Assembly: GCA_963807235.1 (NCBI GenBank)
Contig: CAWEBF010000016.1
Coordinates: forward strand, 124,001 to 188,000
From: CAWEBF01 sp963807235
GTDB lineage: Bacteria > Acidobacteriota > Vicinamibacteria > Vicinamibacterales > UBA2999
Reading direction: 5' to 3'
DNA length: 64,000 bases
Shown here: one piece after another, positions 16,598-25,961 of the stretch
How the letters are laid out: every line of letters starts with the position of its first letter
How positions within the stretch are numbered: the first letter of the stretch is position 1
Notes under the pieces: generated by a model
Database searches by the model: none
What the model was told of the DNA's origin: nothing
Seen by the model: the letters and a program-made list of their open reading frames with translations, nothing else
Made by a program: the position numbers and the translations under genes

Positions 16598-17634
16598 CAA
16601 ATGAGCGTTTGCTGGCGGTGCCTCGCGCTCGAGGGAACTTCGAGTCTCTCGACGTTCGCCACGATTCGATTGCAGGTGGGGGATGGATGTTTGTTCCAGG
16701 CTCACTCAGCGACGGATTCGAGCTGTGGATCGACGGTGCGCCTGTGCCCGGCATCGAGAAAGTGGATCGACATGACGTCCTCCGTGTGTTTCGTGCGTTT
16801 CCAGAGGCAGTCGGGTCCGGGTTCCGCTTCCATCGAACGGAGACGTTCGACGACCCCGAGCGCCTTCGTTGTATCGACGTCTATGCAATGCGCGGGTCCG
16901 CCAGAATCGCGAGGATGTCGACGCTCGCGATTCCTGGGTTCGCGGACGGTGTGGCGGAGCCCCCAGAGTTCCTTCGCGTGCGCGTGGCCAGCACACCGCA
17001 GATCGTCAACTTCCGCGTCACCGGCCTGCAGACTTTCAGCCAATTCGTCGAAGCAGTCGGCCGGCATGCGGGGATGGCGTCCATCCGAACGATGCTCGAC
17101 TGGGGCTGCGGCTGCGGGCGCGTCACTCCCTACTTTGTGAAGTACTCAGGAATCGACGAGATTCACGCGTGCGACATCGATGCGGAATCCATCGCGTTTT
17201 GCCGCGATCATCTGCCCGGGGCTACGTTTCGAACCATCACCCCCTATCCGCCGACGTCTTATGCCGACGGCGCGTTCGATCTGGTGACCGGATACTCGGT
17301 CATGACGCATCTGACGCGCGAAAACCAGGTCCTGTGGCTCGAGGAACTGCGGCGAATCCTGCGGCCGGGTGCGCTGTGTCTGCTCACGCTTCATGGAGAA
17401 GGCGCGGCTGAGTTCCTGGGACCGAAGTTTCTGGCGCTTGTCCGGGAGGAGGGGATAGACGACGGGTCACTGGATCCTGTTCTCGACTCGATCGCCCCGG
17501 CCGGCTATTACCGCGCCACCTACCAGAGTCGTGACTACACTATCCGCGAGTTTTCGAGGTTCTTCGACGTACTCGAGTATCTCGACCGCGGGATGTTCTT
17601 CCAGGACCTGATCGTGTTGCGGCGCAGGGCTTGA
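16594..17634 (+). CDS. Class I SAM-dependent methyltransferase with N-terminal beta domain
   Basis: 346 residues if started at GTG 16594, whose GTGA overlaps the SDR stop; this is the tightest coupling and keeps the folded N-terminus. Residues ~1-120 form a beta-rich region (GWMFVPGSLSDGFELWIDG). The Rossmann methyltransferase follows: MLDWGCGCGRVT (SAM motif I), IHACDIDAESIAF with the acidic residue, and FDLVTGYSVMTHLT, then LRPGALCLLTLHG. The extra N-terminal domain suggests a carbohydrate or lipid target in the cell envelope. The link to the C1 genes may only be positional. Confidence 0.82.
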   Translation: MTNERLLAVPRARGNFESLDVRHDSIAGGGWMFVPGSLSDGFELWIDGAPVPGIEKVDRHDVLRVFRAFPEAVGSGFRFHRTETFDDPERLRCIDVYAMRGSARIARMSTLAIPGFADGVAEPPEFLRVRVASTPQIVNFRVTGLQTFSQFVEAVGRHAGMASIRTMLDWGCGCGRVTPYFVKYSGIDEIHACDIDAESIAFCRDHLPGATFRTITPYPPTSYADGAFDLVTGYSVMTHLTRENQVLWLEELRRILRPGALCLLTLHGEGAAEFLGPKFLALVREEGIDDGSLDPVLDSIAPAGYYRATYQSRDYTIREFSRFFDVLEYLDRGMFFQDLIVLRRRA

Positions 17635-17715
17635 ACGTTCCTCGTCGGCGGCGGGGTGATATGAGAAGATCGGTGCTTCCCAGGGTTCACAATTCTTACT
17701 GAGCGAGGTCTGGAT

Positions 17716-20238
17716 TTGGCTACGGCGTCTCCAAGTGTGTCCCCCGTCCGGCAGTTGACCACTCCCTACGATCGCCAGCAACTGGAGGACGTAGGGTTCA
17801 TGACCTGCATGACCCTGGTGCTGCTGGGCAACTACGCACAGACCGGACACTTCGGCGGCCCGCTGGCATACACGCCCTACAACGTGGCCACGCACCTGGT
17901 CGGGCCCGACCTGGGCGGCCTGCGGTTCGACTACCGGCGGCCCAAGCACCCCTTCAGCGACAAGTTCATGCTCGCCGGCGGCCACTGCATTCCGACCTGC
18001 TATGCGCTGTGGATGATCATGGGCCAGGCGATGGCGCGCCGCCATGCGGCCACCGGCGATGCGCGCTACCACGTGGATCCGCACGTCGCGATGCTGCCGA
18101 TCGACGCCCTGGGCTTTCGCCGCGGCGCCGGCGCGCTGGCGACGATGCTCCAGGACCTGGGCCTCGCGGATCACCCTCTCTTCGCGCAGGCCAGGCTGCG
18201 GGGCATCAAGGCGCTGCCCGGTCATGCCGAGAGCATCGACGTCACCAACGACGTGAACGGCGGGCCCTCCGGCGTGGGCGTGGCGACGGCCGCGGGCAAG
18301 GCCGCCTTCTGGGACGTCGTGGGCGCCGGTATCGCCGGCCCGAAGATCGTCGCGTTCGAGGGCGAGTTCGCGATGACCGAAGGACACGCGCAGGAACTGA
18401 AGACGCAGGCCCTGGCGATGAAGGTCGGCAAGCGGCTTCGCGTGATGATCTCCGACAACAACGCGGGCATCGACGACTCGCTGATCGGTGGCGTGATCGA
18501 TGCCAAGTTCACGGGCTACAACCTGGTGGACCAGTGGACGTCCTACGGCTGGAACGTGTTCACGGTCGGCAACGGGAACGACTACGACCAGGTGGTGTCG
18601 GCGCTCAAGGCCCTCGAGGATTCGGACCCGCTCGATCGGCGGCCGATCGCGCTCATCGGCAAGACGGTGAAGGGCTATTGGCCGGCCGCGGTGGGCGGCA
18701 AGATCGCCGATGGCCCCGACCAGGTGGTGGGTTATCCGAGCCACCCCTACGCGATGAAGATGAACTCGGACTATTTCCTGTCGCTCGCCGCCACCTTCGA
18801 GCGGCGCTACGGGGTGCAGTTCCAGGGCATCCGCGACGGCGTGCCGAAGACGCCGGCCGATCGGCTGGTGCAGTTCAAGACCAATATGGACGTGGCGATG
18901 TCGGTGCTGGACAAGAACGGCATCGGCGACTGGCTGGCCGATCGGCTCGTGGAGCTTGGCGACTCGCTGCGCGACGACGTGCCGCTCCGCCTCTCCGTCT
19001 CGCGCGATCCATTCACTGACGATCGCCTGCGGGTGGCCAACCTGCCGCTCGATCCGCAGACCCTCAGTGCCACCAACCCGATCACCGGCGCCACGAAGGA
19101 CGTGAAGGTGGCGCTCTTCCGCAAGGCCGGCGAGATCGCGGGCACGCGGCGTGGCATCTCCGAGATCGTCAAGTGGGTGAACTACGTCACCGACAACCGG
19201 TTCCTGACGATTGCCGCCGACCTGTCCGAGTCGATCAACCTCGAGCACGGCAGCATCTGGGGCCACTACGATCCGGAGACGAACCCCGCGGGCACGCGCA
19301 TCAAGGCCGCCATCCAGGAAGCCGGCAACGTGTCGAGTGCGATTGGCCTCGTGAGCCAGAGTGCCTCGCTCGATCCCGAAAAGTTCGCTGGCGTGTGGGC
19401 GATCAGCGGCACCTACGGCGCGTTCACGCCGCTCATGTACACCCCGGCTCGTGTGTGGAGCCAGCAGAACCAGGACAGCAAGTTCCGGATGGGTGTGCTG
19501 CACATTCTGGTGGGCCATTCCGGTCCGGAAACGGCCGCTGACGGCCGCACGCACTTCGGCATCTTCGCGCCGCAGGTCTGGAAGCTGTTCCCGCGCGGCC
19601 AGACGATCCACCTCAATTTCTGGGACTACAACGACGTGGCGCCGGCCTATTTTGCCGCCGCCGAGATCGCGGCGCGTGAGCAGAAGGTGGGCATCATCAC
19701 ACTGGAGGTGGCCCGCCCCGATTTCCCGGTGGCCGATCGCAACACGTTCGCCGACACCGACATCCGCGCGGCCGCCAAGGGGTTCTACCTGATTCGCGAT
19801 TTCGCGCCGGGCAAACCACGGCACGGTTACGTGGTGACGCAGGGCTCCAGCTCCACCGTGAACCTGGTCAGCGTGCTGCCCAGGCTCGAAGCGGCGGGTG
19901 TGAACGTGCGCGTGATCGCGGCAATCAGCGAGGAGCTGTTCGACCGCCAGCCCGAGTCGTATCGACACGCCGTGCTGCCGCCGGAAGCGATGTACGACCT
20001 GATGGTCGTGAGCACCGGCACGCGCCGCATGTGGCCGTTGCGCAACGTCGGTCCGTTGACCGACGAGTACTCGTTGACTTCGGACTGGGACAACCAGTGG
20101 CTGACCGGTGGCCTGGAGCCGGACGTGATCACCGAAGCGCACCTGGATCAGCCCGCCATCCTGGCCGGCATCCAACGCTTCGCCCTCGATCGCGAGGAGC
20201 GGCTGGTCCGCCAGAAGGCTCTTGTCGGCAAGCTCTGA
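17716..20238 (+). CDS. Transketolase (large, divergent form)
   Basis: 840 residues from TTG 17716 with GCGAGG 6 bases upstream. Thiamine-diphosphate enzyme: HFGGPLAYTPYNVATHLVGP and KFMLAGGHCIPTCYALW in the N-terminal domain, EGEFAMTEGHAQELKTQAL...SDNN as the ThDP/metal motif, and FGIFAPQVWKLFPRGQTIH plus EVARPDFPVAD in the Pyr and C-terminal domains. At 840 residues it is ~170 longer than usual transketolases. It may act in the pentose phosphate pathway. In a region with H4MPT genes, a role in formaldehyde or glycolaldehyde metabolism is possible but not shown. It is the longest intact frame of the region; the pentapeptide gene overlaps its end. Confidence 0.85.
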   Translation: MATASPSVSPVRQLTTPYDRQQLEDVGFMTCMTLVLLGNYAQTGHFGGPLAYTPYNVATHLVGPDLGGLRFDYRRPKHPFSDKFMLAGGHCIPTCYALWMIMGQAMARRHAATGDARYHVDPHVAMLPIDALGFRRGAGALATMLQDLGLADHPLFAQARLRGIKALPGHAESIDVTNDVNGGPSGVGVATAAGKAAFWDVVGAGIAGPKIVAFEGEFAMTEGHAQELKTQALAMKVGKRLRVMISDNNAGIDDSLIGGVIDAKFTGYNLVDQWTSYGWNVFTVGNGNDYDQVVSALKALEDSDPLDRRPIALIGKTVKGYWPAAVGGKIADGPDQVVGYPSHPYAMKMNSDYFLSLAATFERRYGVQFQGIRDGVPKTPADRLVQFKTNMDVAMSVLDKNGIGDWLADRLVELGDSLRDDVPLRLSVSRDPFTDDRLRVANLPLDPQTLSATNPITGATKDVKVALFRKAGEIAGTRRGISEIVKWVNYVTDNRFLTIAADLSESINLEHGSIWGHYDPETNPAGTRIKAAIQEAGNVSSAIGLVSQSASLDPEKFAGVWAISGTYGAFTPLMYTPARVWSQQNQDSKFRMGVLHILVGHSGPETAADGRTHFGIFAPQVWKLFPRGQTIHLNFWDYNDVAPAYFAAAEIAAREQKVGIITLEVARPDFPVADRNTFADTDIRAAAKGFYLIRDFAPGKPRHGYVVTQGSSSTVNLVSVLPRLEAAGVNVRVIAAISEELFDRQPESYRHAVLPPEAMYDLMVVSTGTRRMWPLRNVGPLTDEYSLTSDWDNQWLTGGLEPDVITEAHLDQPAILAGIQRFALDREERLVRQKALVGKL

Positions 20239-20596
20239 GCTGCTGGCGCGTCTCAAGTACGGCGCGACGCCCTGGAACGTGTGGCGCCGGGAGAATCCCG
20301 ACGTCCCGCTTGTGCTGGACGGGGCCGTGCTGGACGGCATGATCCTGATCGGCGTCGACTTTTCCGGGGTCAGCCTCCGGGGAGCGTCGCTGCACGCGGT
20401 CAATTTCATGAACGCGGATCTGCGCGGCGCCGACTTCACCGGCGCCAACCTGGTCGAGGCCGATTTCATCTGCGCCAACCTGGACGGCGCGATTCTCGAG
20501 GGCGCCCAGCTGCGGGAAGCAGACTTCCTCGGCGCCAACCTGAAGAACGCGCGCTACTCGGCCGAGGACCTTACCGGCGCGCTGCACTTGCCGTAA
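20222..20596 (+). CDS. Pentapeptide-repeat protein
   Basis: 124 residues starting at TTG 20222, overlapping the transketolase stop by 17 bp. Residues ~35-115 are pentapeptide repeats of the A(D/N)LxX form (VDFSG, ASLHA, ADLRG, ADFTG, ANLVE, ADFIC, ANLDG, AILEG, AQLRE, ADFLG, ANLKN), giving about three coils of a right-handed quadrilateral helix. Small single-domain members usually have no assigned role. Translational coupling to the transketolase is likely. Its end overlaps the convergent MFS gene by 26 bp. Confidence 0.8.
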   Translation: MSASSELLARLKYGATPWNVWRRENPDVPLVLDGAVLDGMILIGVDFSGVSLRGASLHAVNFMNADLRGADFTGANLVEADFICANLDGAILEGAQLREADFLGANLKNARYSAEDLTGALHLP

Positions 20597-21866
20597 GGGG
20601 GTTCGCCGCGAGGACCAGGTTCGGCTCGCGCACGCCGATCGGCACGAACCGTCTCAGCATCAGCAGGCCAGGCACGCCCGCGACAGTGGCCGCCAGATAG
20701 AACGCGGGCCAGCCGAAGGCAGCGACGAAGAATCCGGTGATGGGGCCGGCCAGTACTCGCGGCAGGGCGAACAGGCTGGAGAGCAGCGCGTACTGCGTGG
20801 CCGAGAAGCGCTTCTCGGTCAGACGCAGGAGCAGCACCGAGAACGCACCGCTCCCCATGCCTGAAGTGAGCATTTCGAAACCCGTGGCCGCGTACATCGC
20901 CGGCGCGCTGGGGGCGTCAAGCAGCGCAAGTGCGTACAAGCCCAGGTTGGAAAACAGCTGCAGGAACCCAAACGCCCACAGCGAGTGGCCCAGTCCGGCC
21001 AGCACGGTCGCCCAGCCGCCGACAAACGACCCCGTGACGAATCCGGCGACGCTGATGGTGGTCAGGGCGATACCTCTTTCGTCCGGACCGTAGCCCATGT
21101 CTATGAGGAACGGGCGTGTCAGCGACTGCGTCAGCTGGTCGGAGAACTTGTACATCACGACGAACGCCAGGATCTCCAGCGCCTGCGGGCGGGTGAGGAG
21201 GCTCAGGATCGGCTGCCAGACGGCTTCGCGAAGCGTGCGCGGCGGCGCCACCGGCAGGTCGGGCTCGGGGGAGCGCCACGTCACGATGAGCATCGGCAGG
21301 TACACACAGGCCAGCAGCACGTTCACCGCAGGCCAGCCGATGCGTGCCGCCAGGCTGATTGAGACACCGCCGCTCACGAGCAGTGCCACGCGATAGAGCG
21401 CCGTGCGCGCGCCTGCTGCCGCGCCCTGTTCCTCCCGGTGCAGTAACTCCACCGCGTAGGCGTCGATCGCGATGTCCTGCGTGGCGGACGCGACCGCTAT
21501 GGCGAGCGCCAACGCGCCCACGACCCAGACCGCCTCGGGCCGCTCGCCCACACCGGCAAGCAGCAGACCCAAGGCGACGAGCACCACCTGCGTCAACGCC
21601 ATCCACCCACGGCGTCGTCCCCAGAACGGCGGCGTGAAGCGGTCCACGAGCGGGGCCCAGAACACCTTGAACGTCCAGGGCGCCTGCGCCAGAGTCAGGA
21701 GACCCACAACCTGGATGTCGATGCCGATGTCACGCATCCAATCGGGGATGGCGTACCACACGAGGCCAAGGGGCAGCCCCGAAGCGAACGACTGGAGGGC
21801 GACGGCGGCCGTGCGCCGGGAGCGCATCGCCGTCCACAGCGACATTGCCGGCGATGCTACCGGCAT
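20571..21866 (-). CDS. MFS transporter, AmpG/PAT-like
   Basis: 431 residues with about twelve hydrophobic segments. Features of the AmpG/PAT branch are FASGLPLGLVWYAIPDWMRD in helix 1, QAPWTFKVFWAPLVDRF, the loop GRRRGWMALTQ and QDIAIDAYAVELL. AmpG imports anhydro-muropeptides for cell-wall recycling, and related proteins carry other amphiphiles. An ampG function would fit with a BlaI system nearby, but the two are not adjacent. The start ATG 21866 could also be a few codons later (second Met). The gene is divergent from the pterin dehydratase gene (26 bp between starts). Confidence 0.85.
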   Translation of the reverse strand: MPVASPAMSLWTAMRSRRTAAVALQSFASGLPLGLVWYAIPDWMRDIGIDIQVVGLLTLAQAPWTFKVFWAPLVDRFTPPFWGRRRGWMALTQVVLVALGLLLAGVGERPEAVWVVGALALAIAVASATQDIAIDAYAVELLHREEQGAAAGARTALYRVALLVSGGVSISLAARIGWPAVNVLLACVYLPMLIVTWRSPEPDLPVAPPRTLREAVWQPILSLLTRPQALEILAFVVMYKFSDQLTQSLTRPFLIDMGYGPDERGIALTTISVAGFVTGSFVGGWATVLAGLGHSLWAFGFLQLFSNLGLYALALLDAPSAPAMYAATGFEMLTSGMGSGAFSVLLLRLTEKRFSATQYALLSSLFALPRVLAGPITGFFVAAFGWPAFYLAATVAGVPGLLMLRRFVPIGVREPNLVLAANPLTASAARR

Positions 21867-21892
21867 CGGACCGCTGAGGGGAAGGGCGTGGG

Positions 21893-22273
21893 ATGAGCCA
21901 CAATTGGCGCATGAGCGAGAAAGAACCGACCTACTCAGAGGCCGAGGTGGCCGAGCGTTTGAAGGCGCTGCCGGGCTGGTATTTCGAGGAGGGGTGGATT
22001 CGGCGCGTCTACAAGACCGACGGGTGGCCCACCACGCTGATGCTGGTGAACGCCGTCGGCTACTTGGCCGAAGCCGCGTATCACCATCCGGATCTGTCGG
22101 TCACGTGGGCGCGCATCACCGTGAAGCTGTCCACGCACAGCGCCGGCGGCATCACGCAGAAGGACTTCGACCTGGCGCGTCAGATCGAGGACGTGGCGCT
22201 GTGGCGGCCAGCCGCAGGCGGCGCGCTGACGGGCACGCCGAACAAGTTCGTGCGGGGCGGCGATCCGCGCTGA
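21893..22273 (+). CDS. Pterin-4a-carbinolamine dehydratase
   Basis: 126 residues of the PCD/DCoH family. The signature EAAYHHPDLSVTWARITVKLSTHSAGGITQKD contains the His-His-Pro-(D/N) active-site motif and the later Thr-His-x-x-G-G-(I/L)-T. An alternative start is Met7. It dehydrates 4a-hydroxytetrahydropterins, and in some bacteria it also serves molybdopterin or folate needs. Here the gene opens the H4MPT-type operon: its TGA shares a base with the ATG of the DHPS-like gene, so the two are translationally coupled. A role in pterin synthesis or repair for H4MPT is inferred from this position. Confidence 0.88.
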   Translation: MSHNWRMSEKEPTYSEAEVAERLKALPGWYFEEGWIRRVYKTDGWPTTLMLVNAVGYLAEAAYHHPDLSVTWARITVKLSTHSAGGITQKDFDLARQIEDVALWRPAAGGALTGTPNKFVRGGDPR

Positions 22274-23721
22274 TGGCCGGCACGCAGGCTCAGGCCGCGC
22301 CGCGGCTTGACCCGGCGCCATCACGCGTCCTGTTCGTCACGGGGCGCCTGGCCGAGCCCGCGCTGCGGCGGACCCTGGCCGGCATGGCCCCGGCATTCGC
22401 CTACGACGTCGCGGTCCTGAAGATCACCGTGGCGGCGTTGATGACCACCGAGTGGATGTCGCGCTTTCTGTCGGTGCCCGCGGGCGTCGATCTCGTGCTG
22501 ATTCCCGGGTTGTGTGAAGGGGACGTCGCCGTCGTGGAGGAGGCGGCGCGGGTGCCCGTGCGGAAAGGCCCGAAGGACCTGCGCGAGATCCCGTCGTTCT
22601 TCGGCCGGGCCGCCGCCGCACGCGACTACGGCGCCTACGACATCGAGATCCTGGCCGAAATCAACAACGCGCCGAAGATGAGCCGCCGCGACGTGCGCGC
22701 CGCCGCCGAGGCGTTCCGGGAGTCGGGCGCGGACGTCATCGACATCGGCTGCACGCCCGGCGTCGAGTTTCCGCACCTTGGCGAGGTGGTGCGCGAGCTG
22801 GTGGGCGCCGGGATGCGCGTCAGCATCGACACGTTCGACCCGGCCGAGATTCGCACGGCCGTGGCAGCTGGCGCGGAGCTGGTCCTCAGCGTCAACGGCT
22901 CTAACCTGGACGTGGCGAAGGACCTGAAGGGCAGCGGCGCGCGCGTCGTGGCGTTGCCCGAGCTGGGAGGCTCGCTCGACACGTTGGCGCCAACCCTGGA
23001 GGCGCTGGACCGCTGGGACGTGCCGGCCATCATCGACCCCATCCTCGAGCCGATTGGCCACGGGTTCATGGCGTCCCTGGAGCGGTACGCAGAGACGCGA
23101 AGGCGCTATCCCGACGCCGAGATGCTGATGGGCGTCGGCAACCTCACGGAGCTGACGTCGGCCGACACCACGGGCGTCAACGCGATCCTGATCGCGGTGT
23201 GCCAGGAACTGGGCATCCGCAGCGTCCTTACGACGGAGGTGATCCCGTGGGCCCGCGGCGCCGTGCGCGAAATCGACGTGGCGCGGCGGCTGATGCACTA
23301 TGCGATCACGGGCAACACGATCCCCAAGGGCGTGGACGATCGGCTGGTGACCGTCAAAGATCCCTCGCCGCTCTTCTACACCGAGCCGGAGCTCCGGGCG
23401 CTGCAGTCTGCGATCACGGACCCCAACTTTCGCATCTTCGCGGACCGCGATGGGATCACCGTGTTCAACAACGAGGTGTTCGTGCGCGGCACCGACATCC
23501 AGGCGATCTTCACGCAGCTGAACGTGGTCGAGCCCACGCACGCGTTCTACCTGGGCAAGGAGCTGGCGCGCGCCAGCCTGGCCGTGACGCTGGGCAAGAC
23601 CTACCGGCAGGAAGGCGCGCTCTCGTGGGGCTATCTGACGCCCGGTGACGATGCTCGCGCGGAGCACGTGCGCCTGACGCAACGGGCCCGACGCGGGCCG
23701 GCAGCCGGTACAGGCGAATGA
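22273..23721 (+). CDS. Dihydropteroate synthase-like protein (DUF6513/archaeal DHPS-related)
   Basis: 482 residues. The N-terminal ~125 residues form a separate domain (RVLFVTGRLAEPALRRTL ... GPKDLREIPSFF), followed by a pterin-binding TIM barrel: EILAEINNAPKMSRRDV, ESGADVIDIGCTPG, MRVSIDTFDPAEI, AELVLSVNGSN and VGNLTELTSADTTG, then a C-terminal extension. This is the architecture of archaeal and methylotroph DHPS-related proteins found with H4MPT genes, rather than FolP. A plausible role is joining the pterin pyrophosphate to the beta-RFA-P-derived arylamine made by the MptG product, but the reaction has not been shown to my knowledge. The first base overlaps the previous stop; the last four overlap pabB. 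Confidence 0.85.
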   Translation: MAGTQAQAAPRLDPAPSRVLFVTGRLAEPALRRTLAGMAPAFAYDVAVLKITVAALMTTEWMSRFLSVPAGVDLVLIPGLCEGDVAVVEEAARVPVRKGPKDLREIPSFFGRAAAARDYGAYDIEILAEINNAPKMSRRDVRAAAEAFRESGADVIDIGCTPGVEFPHLGEVVRELVGAGMRVSIDTFDPAEIRTAVAAGAELVLSVNGSNLDVAKDLKGSGARVVALPELGGSLDTLAPTLEALDRWDVPAIIDPILEPIGHGFMASLERYAETRRRYPDAEMLMGVGNLTELTSADTTGVNAILIAVCQELGIRSVLTTEVIPWARGAVREIDVARRLMHYAITGNTIPKGVDDRLVTVKDPSPLFYTEPELRALQSAITDPNFRIFADRDGITVFNNEVFVRGTDIQAIFTQLNVVEPTHAFYLGKELARASLAVTLGKTYRQEGALSWGYLTPGDDARAEHVRLTQRARRGPAAGTGE

Positions 23722-25196
23722 CGGCCCCCCTGGTCCGCGAATTGTCGCCGGCTCCCGACCCCACGGCCTGTGTCGAGCGCTTCGCGGGGTGCGCGCATCG
23801 CCTGCTCCTCGACAGCGCCGCTCGCAGCCAGCGTCTCGGCCGCTATTCCTTCTTCATGGCGGCGCCGTTTGCGGTCGTGAGCAGCCACTTCGGGCGCACG
23901 ACGATCGCGAACGGCGGGGCCCGGCCGGTTATCAGCGACGAAGACCCGCTCTCGGCGGTCCGCCGGATGCTCGCACCCCATACAACCGCCCCACAGCCGG
24001 GGCTGCCGCCGTTTCAGGGCGGCGCGGCCGGATACGTCGGGTACGACTGGGGACTGACGCTCGAGCGCCTGCCCGCGCCACGCTACGACGATCTGGGCCT
24101 GGACGACGTGGTGCTGGGCCTCTATGACTGGGTGGTGGCCTGGGACCATGCCGCCTCCAAGGCGTGGCTCATCTCCACCGGGTTGCCCGAAACGGACGCG
24201 GACGCCCGAACCCGGCGCGCCGATGAGAAGGCGGCCTGGGTCATCGATCGCTTGAGCGGGCCGCCCGGCGCGGCGCCCATCGTTCCCTGCGGCAGCGCGC
24301 CGGCAAGCGTGATGGCCCCATCGCATCCGGTGGCGGGACGGTGGTGGTCCGACAGTCTCGAGCTGCGATCGTCGTTCACACATCAGGACTACCTGAACGA
24401 GGTGTCGAAGGTCCGCGAGTACATCTTCGCGGGCGACATCTTCCAGGCCAACCTGTCGCAGCGGTTCGAGGCGCCGTGCGCGGAGCCGCCGTGGTCGTTC
24501 TACCGCCGGCTGCGCGCACACAACCCCGCGCCGTTCGCGGCCTTCATGGAGCTGCCGGATGCGTCAATCGTCAGCGCGTCGCCCGAACGGTTCCTGCACG
24601 TGGACCCCTCCGGCCACGTCGAGACGCGGCCCATCAAGGGCACGCGCGCGCGTGGCTTCGGCCCTGAACACGACGCGGCGCTGGGACAGGCGCTGACCGA
24701 AAGCGCCAAGGACCGCGCCGAGAACCTGATGATCGTGGATCTGATGCGGAACGACCTGTCGCGGGTGTGCCAGGCGGGCAGCGTCCGCGTGTCGGAGCTG
24801 TTCTCGCTGGAGCGCTACGCCACCGTGCACCACCTGGTCTCCACAGTGGTGGGCGACCTGTCGCCGGGCAACGATGCGCTCGACGCGCTCCGTCTCGCCT
24901 TTCCTGGCGGCTCCGTGACGGGCGCCCCCAAGCTGCGAGCCATGGAGATCATCGCCGAGTGCGAGCCGTCGCGCCGTGGCGTGTATTGCGGGTCCATGGG
25001 GTACTGGAGCGTGACGGGCGCGCTCGACACCAACATCGCCATCCGCACGGCGGTGGTCCGGAACGGACGCATATACTTCAGTGCCGGCGGTGGCATCGTG
25101 GCCGACTCGGACCCCGAGCAGGAGTACCAGGAAACGCTGGACAAGGCCCGCGCCATGATTGATGTGTTGGCAGCCGCGAAAGCGGTGCTGCCATGA
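23718..25196 (+). CDS. pabB: Aminodeoxychorismate synthase component I (PabB/TrpE family)
   Basis: 492 residues. The N-terminal subdomain (RYSFFMAAPFAVVSS) is followed by the chorismate-binding domain at ~230-485: VREYIFAGDIFQANLSQRF, ASPERFLHV, ETRPIKGTRARG, ESAKDRAENLMIVDLMRNDL, AFPGGSVTGAPKLRAMEII and IRTAVV...FSAGGGIVADSDPEQEY. The Lys in PIKGT is the residue that distinguishes aminodeoxychorismate synthases from isochorismatases. It converts chorismate with ammonia from PabA to ADC, precursor of p-aminobenzoate. The next steps here lead to beta-RFAP synthase, so pABA is probably made for H4MPT as well as folate. Overlaps its neighbours by 4 bp on both sides. Confidence 0.92.
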   Translation: MTAPLVRELSPAPDPTACVERFAGCAHRLLLDSAARSQRLGRYSFFMAAPFAVVSSHFGRTTIANGGARPVISDEDPLSAVRRMLAPHTTAPQPGLPPFQGGAAGYVGYDWGLTLERLPAPRYDDLGLDDVVLGLYDWVVAWDHAASKAWLISTGLPETDADARTRRADEKAAWVIDRLSGPPGAAPIVPCGSAPASVMAPSHPVAGRWWSDSLELRSSFTHQDYLNEVSKVREYIFAGDIFQANLSQRFEAPCAEPPWSFYRRLRAHNPAPFAAFMELPDASIVSASPERFLHVDPSGHVETRPIKGTRARGFGPEHDAALGQALTESAKDRAENLMIVDLMRNDLSRVCQAGSVRVSELFSLERYATVHHLVSTVVGDLSPGNDALDALRLAFPGGSVTGAPKLRAMEIIAECEPSRRGVYCGSMGYWSVTGALDTNIAIRTAVVRNGRIYFSAGGGIVADSDPEQEYQETLDKARAMIDVLAAAKAVLP

Positions 25197-25915
25197 CAGT
25201 CTCCAGTCTCCAGTCTCCAGTCGTGCTCGTTCTCGACAATCGCGATTCGTTCGTCTACAACCTGGCCCGCTACGTCCACGAGCTGGGAGGCGAGGCCGTG
25301 GTGTGGCGCAGCGACGAGAAGTCGATCGAGGATGTGGAGGCCCTGGCGCCGTCCCACGTGATCATCTCGCCGGGTCCCCGCACGCCGCGCGAAGCGGGCA
25401 TCTCGACCGAGGTCGTGAGGAGGCTGGGCCCCACGACGCCGATCCTGGGTGTGTGTCTCGGTCATCAGTGCATCGGCGCCGCGTATGGAGGCGATATCGT
25501 CCGCGGCACCAGGCCCATGCACGGCAAGACGTCGCGGGTGGTGCACGACGGCACCAGCGTGTTCGTGGACCTGCCGTCGCCGCTGCGCGTGGCGCGCTAT
25601 CACTCGCTCGTGATCGCGCCGGATTCGCTGCCGGCGTCGCTTCGCGTGACCGCGCGCGCCGAGGACGACGGTGCCATCATGGCCGTGGAGCACCGGGAGC
25701 ACCCGGTCGTGGGCGTGCAGTTCCATCCGGAGTCGGCGGCCACGCATCACGGCTACGCGATGGTCGATCGGTTCCTGAAGGGCGTGCGCTCGAGTGGTCT
25801 CGCGCTGCCGCCGCGCGCTGACGGTGGCCTGGCCGACGTGGGCGTGCCGGCCTGGGGCGTGCCCGAAGACGAGCGCGAGGCGTTCCAGCCTCCGCCGGTG
25901 GACCGCGTCCGCTAG
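25193..25915 (+). CDS. pabA: Glutamine amidotransferase, aminodeoxychorismate synthase component II
   Basis: 240 residues of a class I amidotransferase: LDNRDSFVYNLARYV, SPGPRTPREAG, GVCLGHQCIGAAYGG with the nucleophilic Cys, and QFHPES with the His/Glu of the triad. It supplies ammonia to PabB; ATG 25193 overlaps the pabB stop (ATGA). The first codons are made of a CAGTCTC heptad array (25197-25221), giving an odd N-terminus TVSSLQSP; real folding starts at VVLVLDNRD. After the amidotransferase domain ~30 extra residues (GLALPPRADGG...) remain. A 12-bp stem follows the stop. Confidence 0.92.
   Translation: MTVSSLQSPVVLVLDNRDSFVYNLARYVHELGGEAVVWRSDEKSIEDVEALAPSHVIISPGPRTPREAGISTEVVRRLGPTTPILGVCLGHQCIGAAYGGDIVRGTRPMHGKTSRVVHDGTSVFVDLPSPLRVARYHSLVIAPDSLPASLRVTARAEDDGAIMAVEHREHPVVGVQFHPESAATHHGYAMVDRFLKGVRSSGLALPPRADGGLADVGVPAWGVPEDEREAFQPPPVDRVR
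25197..25221. repeat. Heptad tandem array, unit CAGTCTC, inside pabA start
   Basis: Three exact CAGTCTC units plus CAGT, directly after the pabA ATG. The same unit occurs inverted at 27584-27614, and again at 61521-61553 after an identical CATGACAGTCTCCAGTCTCC stretch. Confidence 0.85.
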
Positions 25916-25959
25916 AAAACTTGACCCTTTGAAACTCATGCAAACCAGTCAAGTTTTCT
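25914..25959 (+). terminator. Stem-loop after pabA
   Basis: AGAAAACTTGAC (25914-25925) pairs perfectly with GTCAAGTTTTCT (25948-25959) across a 22-base loop, beginning inside the pabA stop codon. No long T-run follows, so it may be a weak terminator or an mRNA-protecting hairpin separating pabA from DUF447 and mptG. Confidence 0.5.
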
Positions 25960-25961
25960 CC

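Noticed and set aside
17467..20538. A 1023-codon open frame antisense to the transketolase gene
   Set aside because: High GC creates long antisense frames; its His/Arg/Asp-rich composition and lack of domains show it is a shadow of a real gene.
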